A stretch of 64,000 nucleotides of DNA from Cyclina sinensis (GCA_012932295.1 JAAONU010000011.1:45014352-45078351); one strand, 5' to 3'. Positions 32,301 to 44,764 are shown, counted from the first letter of the stretch. Notes: generated by a model from the sequence alone, not told the origin. A program made the numbers and translations.

Positions 32301-34780
32301 ATGAATGAATGAATGAATGAATGAATGAATGAATGAATGAATGAAAATAAATAAATAAATAAATAAATAGAATCAGTCAAAAGTCGAAAAGCATCAACTG
32401 AATTTTGTGAAGGTGTAATGCTTTTTTAAAAGTTCTTATCGACGAATCGATGCGTGTTAAAAGAGAGGCTGGCTGCGATAAGAAATGTTTAAATAATTCA
32501 TCTGAGTAAAAAAGAAGATAAAATGTGTGCTATTTACTTTTTGCTGTTGAATAATTAAACCTGATTCCTTTGCTTCACTCAGGTTTGTTTAACTAGACGT
32601 CTCTCAAAATAGTAACAAAAATATATTTGCATGGAGTGCAGTCTTTTTGGAAGATCAGGGGTACTTCAGGGCAATACCTAAGTCTCTCAGGGCGAGTAAA
32701 AACTACTGTGTTGCTAATGAGTGTAGTCGCTTTTGAAGATCACGGATAAGCCATTTCGTATATTAACAGAACAGAACAAAACAGAACAGGAAGAACTTGT
32801 TTCTTACAACAATAAACGTGGTTGTCAAAAAGTATGTATTTCCATAAATTTTAAATTAAGTTTGAATATTGCCCGTACCTTTTCAATGAGTTTTCTCTCT
32901 CTAACCGCATACAGTGTCGAATTGTAAACGGAGAGCAAATGCTTTTTTGTAGATTATTACATTGTAGGACTATTTCTTTTTTGTGTTTTCCAATGACATA
33001 TACTTTCTTCAGCAAATATTCAATTTTACATTATCTTTTTATTCAATTTAACAATTAATATTTACTCGACGACGACGTCTAAAGTGGTTTCTTTTTCAAT
33101 GTTCATGTTTATCACTTTTTTATTTACTGCATTTCAAGTGGTTTCGTTATGAAGTTTTACTTCCAACTTGATTGTAGAGTATTTCAAGTGATTTCCATGT
33201 AAATATTCAATTCAACAATTTAATTAACTTTATTTCAAGTAATATCCATATATATATTCATTTAAAACTTTATTTTATTGTATTTAAAGTGTATCTCACG
33301 TCATCCTATTAATTTCCTGCATGTTCATTGATTTCCTAATTAATTGTCTCTTCAACCTTTGAATTTTCTGTGTTTCAAGGTATTTTCTTACAAAATTTCA
33401 CTTCAACCTTTTAATTTACTTCATTTCAAGTGATTTCCTTTAATCTTGAAATTTTCTGCAATCTCCTGAAAAAAAATAAAACATTCTAATTGCCTTTCTT
33501 GTAAATCTTATTTCCTTCGCTTTAGTTCTTCCGGTACATAATGTTTTCACAGTTAACTTTATTTATTTGTTATTTCTTTAATATCTTCCACCATTTTTTT
33601 CCTTGGATAAAAAAAGTATTTTTAAGAAATTCTAATTTCAACACGTAGGCAAAAATGATTCTTGTGGTTGATTATTAAAAAACAACATTTAAACATTTCT
33701 CTATTTATAAAAAAACAAATCCTTCAACAAAGTTGCGCTGTCTCTCGCTACGAGACGACATCAAAATACTGTCTCTCTGTCTGTCCGTCCGTCCGTCTGT
33801 CCGCCCATCCTTCTACCTATCTGTCTATGGTTACTGCCAACTCCTCTTTCGAGTGTTACCGCCTGGACTAAGTGCGCGTCGGAAGTGTAAGTATTAATGT
33901 GAAAAGGTATAATGCCTGGCAGAAAACAATGTGAGATTGGGTGTGAAGACAAATGTTAAAATGTTAGTGATAGGTTGATATTACTATTACAGAAATAAAA
34001 GATGGACAGGATAACCTGCACCTTAACTTACTATAGAATAAGTTAAAAGCTATTTTGGTACTTGATTTTTTTATTACGATTATATTTCTACAACGTTTTT
34101 ATTAACATATCGTAAATAAGAAATGGCAAGCTCGTGTAAACATTTTAAAGTAACCTACTCAAAGCGCCTCATAAAAAAATCTTTTAAAACTTCCTTAGGC
34201 ATAACTACATCAAAAGTATTTGCCGCATTGTTGGGCAATAGATATATATATATACCTATTATTTTCCGAATATCATAGAACGTCAAAAATGTATATAAAT
34301 TTAACTTGATGCACTTTTGTAAAGTATAGTCATTGCAAAAGTGACACAGATATATCGTATTTTTTTTTCAACATCCTTTATGCTACATTTAAAAAGGGAA
34401 GGCTCGCATGCAAAACATTCAAACAAAATAGTCAAAGTAGGAGGTGTTGGATATTCATTGAGCCAATTAATTTATACAATCATCAGCCAAACATTATAGA
34501 TATAGCAAGCCCTGCAGTCATACAGTATTGATTTCATTTAAGAAACTTATTTTTTCTCTTTTTCTTCATCGAGTTAATGTTTTAAGAGTGATGTTGTATA
34601 ACTTTTAGAAGAAACTGTTGTTTGTGTTAAGAAATAGGCTAGGAAATCTGCTCTCTAGTACAGTGAATGTATTTCTATGTATTTTTGGTCCCAGGTTACT
34701 CTTTTTGCTGAAAAATTACAGATTTGTTCCTTACAGTGTCTGCACGTCCTTTTTAAGACATTGGGTACCAATAAAATGAT
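31670..34780. other. Gene-free DNA with simple repeats
   Basis: This contains the AATG/AAAT microsatellite (32230-32370) and a loose 55-65-bp repeat at 33125-33465 marked by ATTTCAAGTGGTTTC and its variants. There is also a CTGTCCGTCCGTCCGTCTG run at about 33779. No exon is supported. Confidence 0.5.
32230..32371. repeat. AATG/AAAT tetranucleotide microsatellite
   Basis: Blocks of ATGA and ATAA units alternate. A minus-strand frame rich in F, I, Y, L, H and S is its translation and not a gene. Confidence 0.95.
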
Positions 34781-34782
34781 AA

Positions 34783-34849
34783 GTAACTGCAGGGCCTTAA
34801 TTGAGAGGGAATGGACGCTCGAAAATTTCGAAAATATGGTGTCGCGCGC
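34783..34849 (+). repeat. Left member of an inverted-repeat pair flanking the LINE
   Basis: AGGGCCTTAATTGAGAGGG and ATGGACGCTCG ... AAAATATGGTGTCGCGCG match, in reverse complement, CCCTCTCAATTAAGGCCC and its flanks at 39294-39376. It is followed by CATGCGCAGACGG, so the junction GCGCGCATGCGC reads as an NRF1-like site. Confidence 0.7.
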
Positions 34850-35039
34850 ATGCGCAGACGGTTCTTTATAAATACATTAATGGCGGATAGTATATTTTGC
34901 TGCTTGTACGATAGTATAATCAAATGCTGAAAAAAAACTTACATTAAAAAATTATAGTACGAATTCTAGGCGAATTAGTAAATAAATATTCCCACATTGT
35001 TTTCCTTATCTGGTTTGTTATTTTTCAACGCAGCTGTTG

Positions 35040-35110
35040 CTTCAAAAAAAAACAACAATTAAATCGATACGAAAATGGAATCGTTGATTTCCAAAATGGC
35101 GGAAAGTATG
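35040..35110. promoter_or_regulatory. YY1-like motif CCAAAATGGCGG
   Basis: CCAAAATGGCGG lies at about 35093-35104 and fits the YY1/Pho core (AANATGGCG). Similar words occur at about 30507 (ACATGGCGG), 34879 (AATGGCGG) and 51642 (AAAATGGCGGC). No transcript can be tied to any of them. Confidence 0.3.
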
Positions 35111-35517
35111 TACACATTCTTGTTTCCTGATCAACTTTCGGGGGGTATCAAACGAAAATTGAGTTATGAAATAAGTCGGCATTAGATGGACGTAGATAAG
35201 TGGACATAGAACTAAGCTTTACAATGTATTTCTATATCTGTGTTTGTTTATGAAATGGAGCACCATAAACATTGCGGTTTTGACGAAAATACAGTCTTTC
35301 AGTGATCATCAACGTACCGACTTTTGCGTGGTAGCAGTGCAAACAGACTTGATAAAAACACTAAAAATAAATTGAAGCTCACTCCATATGGAAACACTTG
35401 GGATCTGGGTATAAGTTTTCCAACCTTCTCTTCATATTTACTTCATAATGGACGGTTGAATATTGTGTTTTCATCAAATTGAGACAGATTTTTTACAAAA
35501 AAAGAAAAAAAAAACAT

Positions 35518-35935
35518 ATTGAGTTGTTATCTTTTACTTGTCCGCTTGCAAATAAAGCTTCTGTTGTTGAAGTAAAAATTATATATTTTAAAATGTGAAT
35601 GTTTCTTCTTTCTTACAAATTTTAAATTTTGAAAATCAGCACATAACTGACAAAAAGACCGATGTTTTTGTAAACTAGGTGCGAGCATTGCTTTCCGCTA
35701 ACAAACGGTAGATAATTACAAAAAAGGGAGAAAAACGTATTGAGTTCTCGTCTTTTACTCGTCGGCTTGCAAGAAAAACTTCCGTTGTTGAAGTGATAAA
35801 AAAGATATAAAAAGGTCAATGTTTCTTCTTACTGACAAATTTTAAATTATGAAAATCAGCCCATTATTGACAAAAAAGACCGGTGTTTTTGTAAACTAGG
35901 TGCGTTCCAACTTACGCTATCCAACGATAGATTAT
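35518..35935. repeat. Two-copy ~221-bp tandem repeat
   Basis: ATTGAGTT begins the copies at 35518 and 35739. Shared words include CTTTTACT, CGTTGTTGAAGT, ACAAATTTTAAATT, GAAAATCAGC, TGACAAAAAGACC and GTTTTTGTAAACTAGGTGCG. Confidence 0.8.
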
Positions 35936-36415
35936 CATTTTATCGATAGTTTTTCCGTTATAGGATATTTACAGAGACTTGGTCCAATGAAAGCTATAAT
36001 TATAATGTCAGCGGGTTTACTCACCATATATTACACAGACGGTTAATAAATAAGAGAGCGGTCAGAGATAGTGGTGGGTTAGTTATATATATGGCAGATA
36101 AATTAAACCCACAGGTGTCATTACCGGTACTCAAAACGCATAGGGACTGTATTATTTGGTTAAAAATAGATAAAAAAACTTTTAAATTCAGAGAACACAT
36201 TTTGTTATGTTTATCATATATATTATACCTGCAGGTAGCAGCAGGTAAGCGATGTCAGAGGAAAATGTGTATGATTATTTATTTGAAGATATTTTGTCAT
36301 TTAACCATGAATTTTATAATGATTGCTATTATTTGTTTTCAGGGGATTTAAATAGTAGAGTAGGGAACCTTAAGAATTTTGTTGAAAATGATATCTTATA
36401 TAACTTTGATATTTT

Positions 36416-37204
36416 ATGCCCGATGATTACAGAGCTGATGAGTTTTTACAAAGAACCACCAAGGATGTAAAAGATAATGAAAATAGTCGATTATTGATTG
36501 ATTTTTGTAAAACCACAGGCTTGAGGATTATGAACGGCCGATTCTGTGAAGATAGGTATTTAGGGAACTTTACATGTATTAAGAATGCCAGCCGTAGTGT
36601 TGTTGATTATGTCATATGTAGCCCAGCTCTTATGCCATTCTTTACTTCTTTTTTAGTTGTTGAACCCAATATTTTGTCAGACCACTGTATTATAAATTTT
36701 TCACTGAAAAAGCTATATTTTAATCCGTGTTTTGATATTGCGAATGATGATACTTCAGAAGAATGTAAATATCATATAGAATATTGTTACAGATGGGGAG
36801 ATGGGGCAAGGGAGAGTTATACAAACGCAATTAGCCAGGACGTTTTTCAGTCTTATATACAGTCCTTGACCGAAAACCTTGAAAATTTAAGTACGAATGA
36901 CGACTTAGATAGAAACTTAACACAGTTTTATGGGGCTTTGAAAACTGTTTGTGACCCAATATGTAAACATAACTATAACGTTAGTTCACGTGACAATATT
37001 CCGCACGAGAGACCCAATAAGAACCAACCTTGGTTTGATAATGAATGTTCCGACAGAAGAAGAGAATTTTATAACTGTTTAAATAGTTACAGAAAATCAG
37101 ATACATTTGAAAACAGAAGGGCGATGGTACAGTCAAGGACAAAGTATAAAGATACAATACGAAATAAAAAGTTTATTTCTGATAAAAAAGAAACAAAAAA
37201 ATAG
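36416..37204 (+). pseudogene. LINE endonuclease-linker fragment (open 262 codons)
   Basis: This is the longest intact piece of the endonuclease half. It keeps the catalytic-end block SDHC and the VVDYVIC block. The upstream catalytic region sits in other frames, so the enzyme cannot be made. The lysine-rich end (KFISDKKETKK) runs into a stop at 37202-37204. Confidence 0.8.
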
Positions 37205-37439
37205 AATTAATGAGATATAAAATGCACGAGAATATTGGAAATTACTTAAATCAGCTTATCCCAGTAATCCCAAAACAACAGTAACTACGTCCCAGTTTGC
37301 AAGGTATTTTAAAGCTATTAATGATCCCGACTCCGTGTTTTTTCAACCCGACGAAGATGTTTTGTTATTTATTCTAACACTATCTGCAATTTTCCGACAA
37401 TAAACAAAGAAGGAATTGAGCGTGATATATCAGGCAGTA

Positions 37440-37738
37440 TAGCACTCTGAATACAAGCGCGCGCCCGCTGACGTCACTGAGAACGCCACTGTTAAATAGT
37501 GCACATACTTACGTCCCTTATAAATATACGTACGTGCTAGAATGGAAATAGATTTTAACATTTTCGTGATCTACCGTCGAATATATATCACGGTTTCTCG
37601 TTCATATGCGTAATTATTTAATCACTCAGGCCTACGGCCTTCGTGATTTAATTACTACGCATCTGAACTCGACACCGTGATATATCAGACGGTATATCAC
37701 CCAAACTTAAAATCTATTTCCTAAATGAAAGAGTGCTT
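37440..37738. mobile_element. Palindromic MITE-like insertion inside the LINE
   Basis: Most of the segment folds back on itself around GGCCTACGGCC (37629-37639). CGTGATATATC near 37675 mirrors GATATATCACGG-like sequence near 37590, and GGAAATAGATTTTAA mirrors TTAAAATCTATTTCC. The ends carry AGCACTCT (37440) and its complement AGAGTGCT (37731). It splits the LINE linker from its RT domain. Confidence 0.72.
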
Positions 37739-38086
37739 GACGGGGAACTACAGGTCATGTTTAATGAATTGAACTGTGAAATCACTCGAGCAAAAATAAA
37801 AAAAGCTTGAAAAGAATTAAAAAAATAATCGCTCGGGCGGCTCGGATTTTGTTCTCAACGAACTGTTTAAGTACGGTTTTGAACATATGGACAACTTTTC
37901 AATAAAATATTTGACATAGGTTACTTCCTTTGTGAATGGACAGAAGGCTATATAATACCTCTTCACAAAAAAGATGATATAAATAAACCAGAAAATTACA
38001 GGGGAATTACACTATTAAGTCCTCTTGGAAAATTTTCCACTCGTGTCCTAAATAACAGGTTAAATGAATGGGCAGAAAACAATTAT

Positions 38087-38968
38087 GTGTATGTAGAATC
38101 GCAAGCAGGTTTTAGACAAAATATGGGAACAATAGACAATATATTTGTTTTACACGGGCTTATAAGTCACGTATTAAACGAAAGTAAAAAATTATACGTA
38201 TGTTTTATTGACTTTACTAAGGCTTTCGACTACTTAGTAAGACAAAACATTTTCTATAAACTTATTCAATATGGTGTTACCGGGAAAATGTTAACTATTA
38301 TAAAATCTTTATACGCTGATATAAGGTCAAGGGTCAAGTTCAATAATGAACTAAGTCAAAGTTTCAGTTGCTTTAATGGCGTTCGTCAAGGGGATTGTTT
38401 TTCCCCTTTTATATTTTCTATTTACGTAAATGACTTACAAGAATATTTGTCATTGAATGGTTTTGATGGAGTTGAAATTGGGATGCTTAAACTTTTAGTG
38501 TTATTATATGCAGACGATATTGTACTGTTTTCAGACTCTGGACAAGGTTTACAGGAAGGTTTAAACAATTCATCAAGAGCTAGTACTTACAGAATTATTT
38601 CTTCTTTTGGAATTAAAAGTTATCTAGATAATATTAATATTAAAAAAAATAGAATTGCTTTAATAAAACTTAGAGTCTCAAGTCATAGGTTAGAAATCGA
38701 AAGTGGAAGATGGCATAGACCTAATAAGATACCCAGAAATGATAGGAAATGCAAGTTTTGTCAATTATTAGAAGATGAATTTCACTTTGTTTTAGAATGT
38801 CCGCTGTATCAAAATTTATGGAAAACATATATCCGTAAATATTATTGGACAAGACCTAATGTCCCAAAATTTATCGAACTGTTCACAAGTGAAAACAAAA
38901 CAACAGTTAGGAACCTGTCAATATTTGTTTACAAAGGCTTTAAATTGCGTGAGCTTTTATATAATTAA
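38087..38968 (+). pseudogene. LINE reverse transcriptase and C-terminal fragment
   Basis: An open frame of 293 codons holds the RT fingers-palm blocks FTKAFD and YADDIVLF, the latter with the catalytic Asp pair. It skips most of the thumb and connector region: after GQGLQEGLN the frame goes almost directly to IALIKLRVSSHRLEIESGR. That indicates an internal deletion of several hundred codons compared with intact elements. Confidence 0.85.
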
Positions 38969-39293
38969 TCAACACTTTCTTCGCAAAAGAAAATAAATAA
39001 AAAAGGTGAAGTTTCTTAAAATTATTTATAATACAGCAAGTTTATAAAACAGAAATATGTAATGAATTATATAATTCTTCTGTCTAACTGCTAAGATATG
39101 TTTTCATTACATTATAACACCTTAATATTTCTCATATGTACTGCCATTACCTTACCCCCTTTATGTATTACCGTGAATTCTTTTTGATAAATGATTATTG
39201 TCAATTACTATTACATGGATGTTACTTGTATCTGTATGAACTCATGGATGTAAATCTATTGTTCAAATAAACTATCTATTATTATACAGGTGA

Positions 39294-39376
39294 ACGCGCG
39301 ACAGCATATTTTGGTTATTCTTACGATAGATAACGAGTGTCCATTCCCTCTCAATTAAGGCCCTGGTAACTGTAAC
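39294..39376 (-). repeat. Right member of the inverted-repeat pair flanking the LINE
   Basis: This is the reverse complement of 34783-34849, with best identity across CCATTCCCTCTCAATTAAGG. The pair encloses about 4.6 kb. One reading is a DNA element into which the LINE inserted; another is two independent copies of one short repeat in opposite orientation. Confidence 0.65.
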
Positions 39377-39379
39377 TCT

Positions 39380-40400
39380 TCAAAAAAGAACTCACCAAAA
39401 GCAAATAGTGTAAGATGTCTGTACCTGAAAAATAAATAACCGACCAAGTGTAATCAGCGAGAGATTTTCTTTTGGAAATAATAAAATTAAATATCAAAAA
39501 CTTGTCAAAATATTCAAATTGTTTGACTTAGTTTTTCATTTTTTTAATTGCAATATAATAAAACAGTTTCTGAATGTTCAGTCATTGAATATGATATGGC
39601 ATCCACCGGTGAAAATCAATATTGACCTCGGCTATCGCCTCGGTCAATGTAGAGATTTTTTTAAGGTAGACTTCTCATTTCAGTATATTATTATAGTCAG
39701 TTATAAAATGCCTTATAGCTTTATACCGACGAAAAATAGATTAACAATTGTTATAGAAATAACATTTTTTCCACTTCTTGCGTAACATGGAGTAAAGCTT
39801 TGAGACATGAGAGACGTGATCATTTCCCTAGCATGCGTCGCCTTTCCATAAGGGACAAATCGATTTAAATAGTGTAATTTGAATCTTGTGTCAATATGTA
39901 AAAAATGAATTTGATTGTAACTGTGTAAACATGGTACCCGGTGGCTCTTGAAAAATAAAATTAAACTCGATCAAACTCAAAGTTTTGTTACGGTATGAAA
40001 ATATCATTTGAATTTATGGATATCGGCTGTCAGGTCTTGTTCTGAATTTACTATGTCAGTGTACATGTATCGCGTATATAAAATGATAAACTTCATGTTA
40101 ATCAATAGAAAGACAAAAAAAAGGAATTTAGCAAAAGGAATGAAATACTCTCAATCTGTTATTTCTTCTCTTTTTTTTTGCTACCACGCTCTACTGTGCT
40201 TGTTATCGATCGATAAAAAAATATAATTAAGGTCGCGGGTACGTGTAAAAATACAAACTGGGTAACCGGTGAAGTGTGGTGAAAGACATAAAAACGGATA
40301 ATATTGTATTTCCCCATCCATAACAAAAATATGTACTAGACGGAGTGTTGTAAAAAAAAAAAAGATAAACGGATGATGTTTCTCCCGAGCCATTTTAAAA
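39380..40400. other. 5' flank of GT32 gene 2
   Basis: No exon is seen. A TATA-like word TATATAAA is at 40075-40082, about 320 bp before the start codon. In-frame stop TGA at 40374-40376 precedes ATG 40401. Confidence 0.45.
40075..40082 (+). promoter_or_regulatory. TATA-like word upstream of GT32 gene 2
   Basis: TATATAAA stands about 320 bp upstream of the start codon, a plausible distance for a 5' UTR. In AT-rich DNA this is weak evidence. Confidence 0.2.
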
Positions 40401-40975
40401 ATGTTTAAGGCAATGTTCGTGTGCAAAGAAAATATGTGTGTGAATAAATGGATAAAGACGCATTTATGTTGGAATAGAAAGATTTTTAGCAGGAGATTCT
40501 TATCACGCGTGAAAAGGGGAATTAAATATACGCGTTTGATATGTTATATTGCATTTTTGTTCTTTGTGATATTTGTTTCAAAGAATGTTTGGTATCTTAT
40601 AAAGGAATTTGCTCTTAACAAAAATGTCAATGTTCAAATATGTGGCACGTGCTCAATGAAATATATGAATGAAGTCCTGGACACAAAACAGATTTCAAAT
40701 AATATACATCAAATATTTTTTACTGTGAAAAGCAATACATTGTCCGATGAACTAAGGACAGCTCGCGACAGCTGGTTAAAACAGCATAAAAATTTCAATC
40801 ATTATTTATGGAACGAAACATCGGTCATACATTTCATTCGAAGATATTATCCTCACTTAGAACCTCTCTACAAAAGTTACAATTACTGGGTAAGGCGAGT
40901 GAACGTGGCTAGATATTTGATTCTCTACCATTATGGAGGATGGTACGTGGACCTGGATATGACATGTGTGCGCAG
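40401..40975 (+). CDS. GT32-type glycosyltransferase gene 2, exon 1
   Basis: This is the first exon of a 341-aa paralogue of the gene at 18377-23300; with 49259-49452 and 50807-51063 it totals 1026 nt, a multiple of three. ATG 40401 is the first after an in-frame stop. Its N-terminal tail is about 35 residues longer and strongly basic (NRKIFSRRFLSRVKRGIKY) before the membrane anchor (about 46-66), as expected for a type II orientation. NNIHQIFF, YNYWVRRVNVARYLILYH and GGWYVDLD follow; the DXD acidic residues are D184 and D186. The sequon NET is kept. The conserved QICGTCSMKY pair of cysteines just after the anchor is shared with gene 1 (QICDTCSMRY) and is a family-specific feature here. The donor is GTAAAC, phase 2. 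Confidence 0.9.
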
Positions 40976-43965
40976 GTAAACTCTATGTGTTTCTTAATGT
41001 AAAATCTTTATACTCTTTGAAAAACTAAGACCATTTGGACCTGTGCATTGCAAGACCACACTGACCTTGCGGCTCACAGAGCTAACGATTGAGCTGAATG
41101 TATCAATGCATGACGTACAGAGCTCACAATCCAGACAAGCTCTACCCATTCGAAAAGGTATAAATGATGGTGATGCTTTATGTGAAACCATATCTAGGTT
41201 ATATAAATCTACACGGAGGATTTTGAGAGCATGTACTAGAAGTTGACCTTACGTCAATCCGTCTGAACGTCCGGACTCCTTTTCAGCAATCACATTGAGC
41301 TTCACAGGAAGCTTCGATATCAAACGTATATGCGAATATTACAGTATAAATGAAGAGAACAATCCTTCCAATACCCCCAACCCTTTCTCCCGCACCGGTT
41401 GTAGAATAATTCTGTTTTCATAATTTAGTATGTTAAGATTTATAATTCTGAAGGACTAGAAAATATACTAACACAGGTCTATGTTAATTTAGTTTCAAAC
41501 TAAAATTGATAAAAGAAACAACAAGGAATCTGAATATGCGGTACAATAAAGGTGTTTAAAGTGAATTTTTTAAATACTTTAGTAATAACATTTACACAAA
41601 CAAGCAAATGCGCTCGTCCATCCATTACATAAATTTATCTATACGCTTAAAAAGGTACATCACTAAACATAGAGCTCGCGTAAGCTCTTTGCGCAATGAT
41701 TTGACGCAGAGAGCTTAATTTAGCTATTTGCGCCTCACCTTGAAGCATATAGCTCACGCGTAAGCTCTATGCGTTGTTACAGATACATACAAGACCCATC
41801 TAATAAATCTCACAGTTTGAAACCTCTTTTTATACATATTATAACACTTGTACATTTGACATTATATTCATTATAAGATTTTTTGCAGACTAAAAGATAG
41901 GAACAAATGGTCAACGGAAATTCAATAGAATTAAATAATTATTCATTTATTATTGCTTTCTCTGTTCTGTTGTAATTGGGTAGACAGTTCAGGTTGCAAT
42001 TAATATTACGTTATTCACGTTTTCATGTTTGCGAGGAAGTATTATGCTTTAAGATTTTGATTTTTAATGATTTTTTTAATTAATTGAAAGACAGACTTTT
42101 GAATTTAAATAACTAATCATCGAAACCGTTCCACCTGTCTAAACGGCTAAAGGTATTTAGATTCAAGATTGAAGATTCTTTATTCAAAACTCAGTATGGA
42201 TTTGCAACATTATGAGAAAATTACAAAATATAAAACAAAAATACAGGTCAACATCTACAGAGGACAACATTGAACAAGAAGAAGAACAGGTAACTTAATA
42301 CGACCAACATGTACTTGGAAAAGAATGGAATGGCGGGTGGACGAACAAACGGAATGACGAAGTACTGACCGGCATCCAGTGAAACAGCGGATTTCAAAAT
42401 CTGAATATTTCATTGTAATATGAAAACGGTCAATCAAACAATATATTAAGAAACGATTATGAAAACATTAACATTTTGATGTGACCTTATAATGACCTTA
42501 GGTTTAAAAAGGTGAAATGATCTCTATTGAATATATTCTTCATTTACAAAAGTGAATTCAAAAGTTTTGAAGCTTGAAATAATCCCCTTTGCAGTAGAAA
42601 TCTGCATCTTTCTGATATTAAGTGAAGCAGGTCACTTTATGACGTAGTTGGTATAATTAAGCGTTCCTATTTCTTATAATTGTCTTATTGAATTGTTTCG
42701 AATTTTCACTTGACAGAAGGATATTTTCCCTTACAGCCCCGTTATCTTTTGAAACAATAATCTTGAGTACATAAAATTGGAATTTATTGAATTTAGAAAC
42801 CCTGATAAGTTGTACAACGTCGAGTTCTCCTTCACTGTTTTGAAATTATTCAGATTTCAAACCTCAATAAATATTTTTGTAACCTTCCAAAGAGTTACGA
42901 TAGCTGTCGTATCGTAGAGACACGGTGTCAGGTAAAAAGAATTATGCCTTCGATCGTTTGAATGAGTCATTTGAACATCTCTCCAAATATTTGGTAAATC
43001 TTCACAGAAACCCTTTCTATATCCGTCGTATAAATAACTACAAGCCTTAAGCCAAGCTACAGAATTTGATAGTCTGGTTTGTTTTTGACTAGGGACGCTT
43101 TATACAAAGAGGAAAAGCAAGGATCTAACATTGTTTCTTTTTGAAAATAGAAAGATATGATTAGAATTTGACTTCTACCTTTTTTGAGGGGATAATAGCA
43201 ATGACAAACCAATGGTAAGAATGAGTTTCTAGTTGAATAACGGAAACGAATTGTTGATTCCCCACACTCCCTATTTGTATGAGGGGCTTTGGGTCCCATG
43301 TCAAAAAACAAATCAATAAAAACAGGGTTTTTGTTTGTTAAGATTTCTTTATGATGACGTCATTTAGTTTTTAGCGTCACCGAAGTTTAACGGACCGTCA
43401 TCGGAAACACTCGCCGATTACAAATATAAACAATATAGTATTTTAACATCCATCCGAAATACCAAAGCCGTCATATCGCGTTTTAAAGCAACAATTAGAA
43501 AGAATGCATTTGGTTATCAATTAAATCATTCTCCATTCTCGCAAAACTTTGAATTCAAGAATATAACGATTTTATAGAAATAATGGGTTTTTAAGAAGTG
43601 ATAATTAGACCTTAGATCATTTTTCTGTTCAACACTCTTTGAAAAAAATCTCTCTCAAATAGCATATCTAGGTCATTATCATTCACATTTCTGTAAGCCT
43701 CCAACCAGTTGAAACTGGTTGATTTTCTGCAAATATTAAAAAAAAAGAAAAATCAACGTTTCTGTATTGCCAGAATTCTATTTTCAAATGACATTACAGA
43801 TTAAAAATGTATATGAAACCTTTTGATTCTTATTTTTACGACAGTTCAGACTTATTTTTTACATAACGTATTTAAGTTGCTTACTAAGGCCATTCCTTTA
43901 TATTTATAGGCTTACAAAGCCCACCTGATCTATTGTTCCAGAGCTAGAAAAAAAAAAACAAATTC

Positions 43966-44250
43966 ACATTTTCAAGTTTTTATTTGCCTGATGGGTACAA
44001 AATGCCGAGAAAAAAAAAAAAAAAATCACATTTTCAAGTTTTTATTTGCCTGATGGGTACAAAATGCCGAGAAAAAAAAACAAATTCACATTTTCAAGTT
44101 TTTATTTGCCTGATGGGTACAAAATGCCGAGAAAAAAAAAACAAAATCACATTTTCAAGTTTTTATTTGCCTGATGGGTACAAAATGCCGAGAAAAAAAA
44201 ACAAAATCACATTTTCAAGTTTTTATTTGTCTGATGGGTACAAAATGCCG
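43966..44250. repeat. ~60-bp tandem array with A-tracts
   Basis: About five units of CACATTTTCAAGTTTTTATT, GCCTGATGGGTACAAAATGC and CGAG followed by A runs of varying length. The frame shifts with the A-tract length, and it is not a gene. Confidence 0.92.
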
Positions 44251-44764
44251 GAGGAACCTTATGGTGCTCTTGTTGGATAATTATGTGAAACTGGAAAATA
44301 TAACATTAACAATATATTTAGAATAATACTGCCTAAGCAGAATATGAATAAATGAATGAAATGAGATGAGTAATGCATATAATGCACATTTATCTTTAGT
44401 TTTCATTTGACACAAGCATGTTTCTTTTTCTACATTTCAGTGGCCACTTTACAATACATCCTCGTAAACTAAAAACTAAAAATGTAGTGGCCTATGAAGA
44501 AATTTATTTCAGCTGTGATATTATACGTGGTTCAAAATATACACAGCAGTAAATACTTTAAATATGGTTGTATCAGATAAATTACTCAGTTGACATGCAA
44601 GGAAACTAACAGACCTGCCTTTAATCTTTTTGATAAGACCTGTAAATTTAAAATCAAACACACAGACCGATACACACACACAAGATTTTTTAATAAAACA
44701 GGTCTTGACGTATTGATTCTTTATCTAGCTTGAAAGCTTAAATTTTATAGGACGTTTAAAAGAA

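Larger units (their letters stand above)
35967..39288 (+). mobile_element. Decayed non-LTR retrotransposon (LINE, endonuclease plus RT)
   Basis: The order of domains is that of an apurinic-type LINE ORF2. The endonuclease remnant runs from FTETWSNESY (35967 on) through GGLVIYM, GDLNSRVGN (about 36340) and VVDYVICSPALMPF ... LSDHCIINF (36598-36700). The reverse transcriptase remnant runs from WTEGYIIPLHKKDD (about 37935) through ENYRGITLLSPLGK, QAGFRQN, FIDFTKAFD, GVRQGDCFSPFIFSI and YADDIVLF (38508-38532). A C-terminal knuckle-like block CKFCQLLEDEFHFVLECPLY ends at stop 38968. Multiple frameshifts, a stop near 37204 and a palindromic insertion at 37440-37738 make it inactive. The tail near 39265-39288 is AAATAAACTATCTATTATTA-like. 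Confidence 0.9.

Noticed and set aside
32093..32380. 95-codon minus-strand frame rich in F, I, H and S
   Set aside because: It is the translation of the AATG/AAAT microsatellite.
43984..44280. 98-codon lysine-rich frame
   Set aside because: It is the translation of the 60-bp array with A-tracts.
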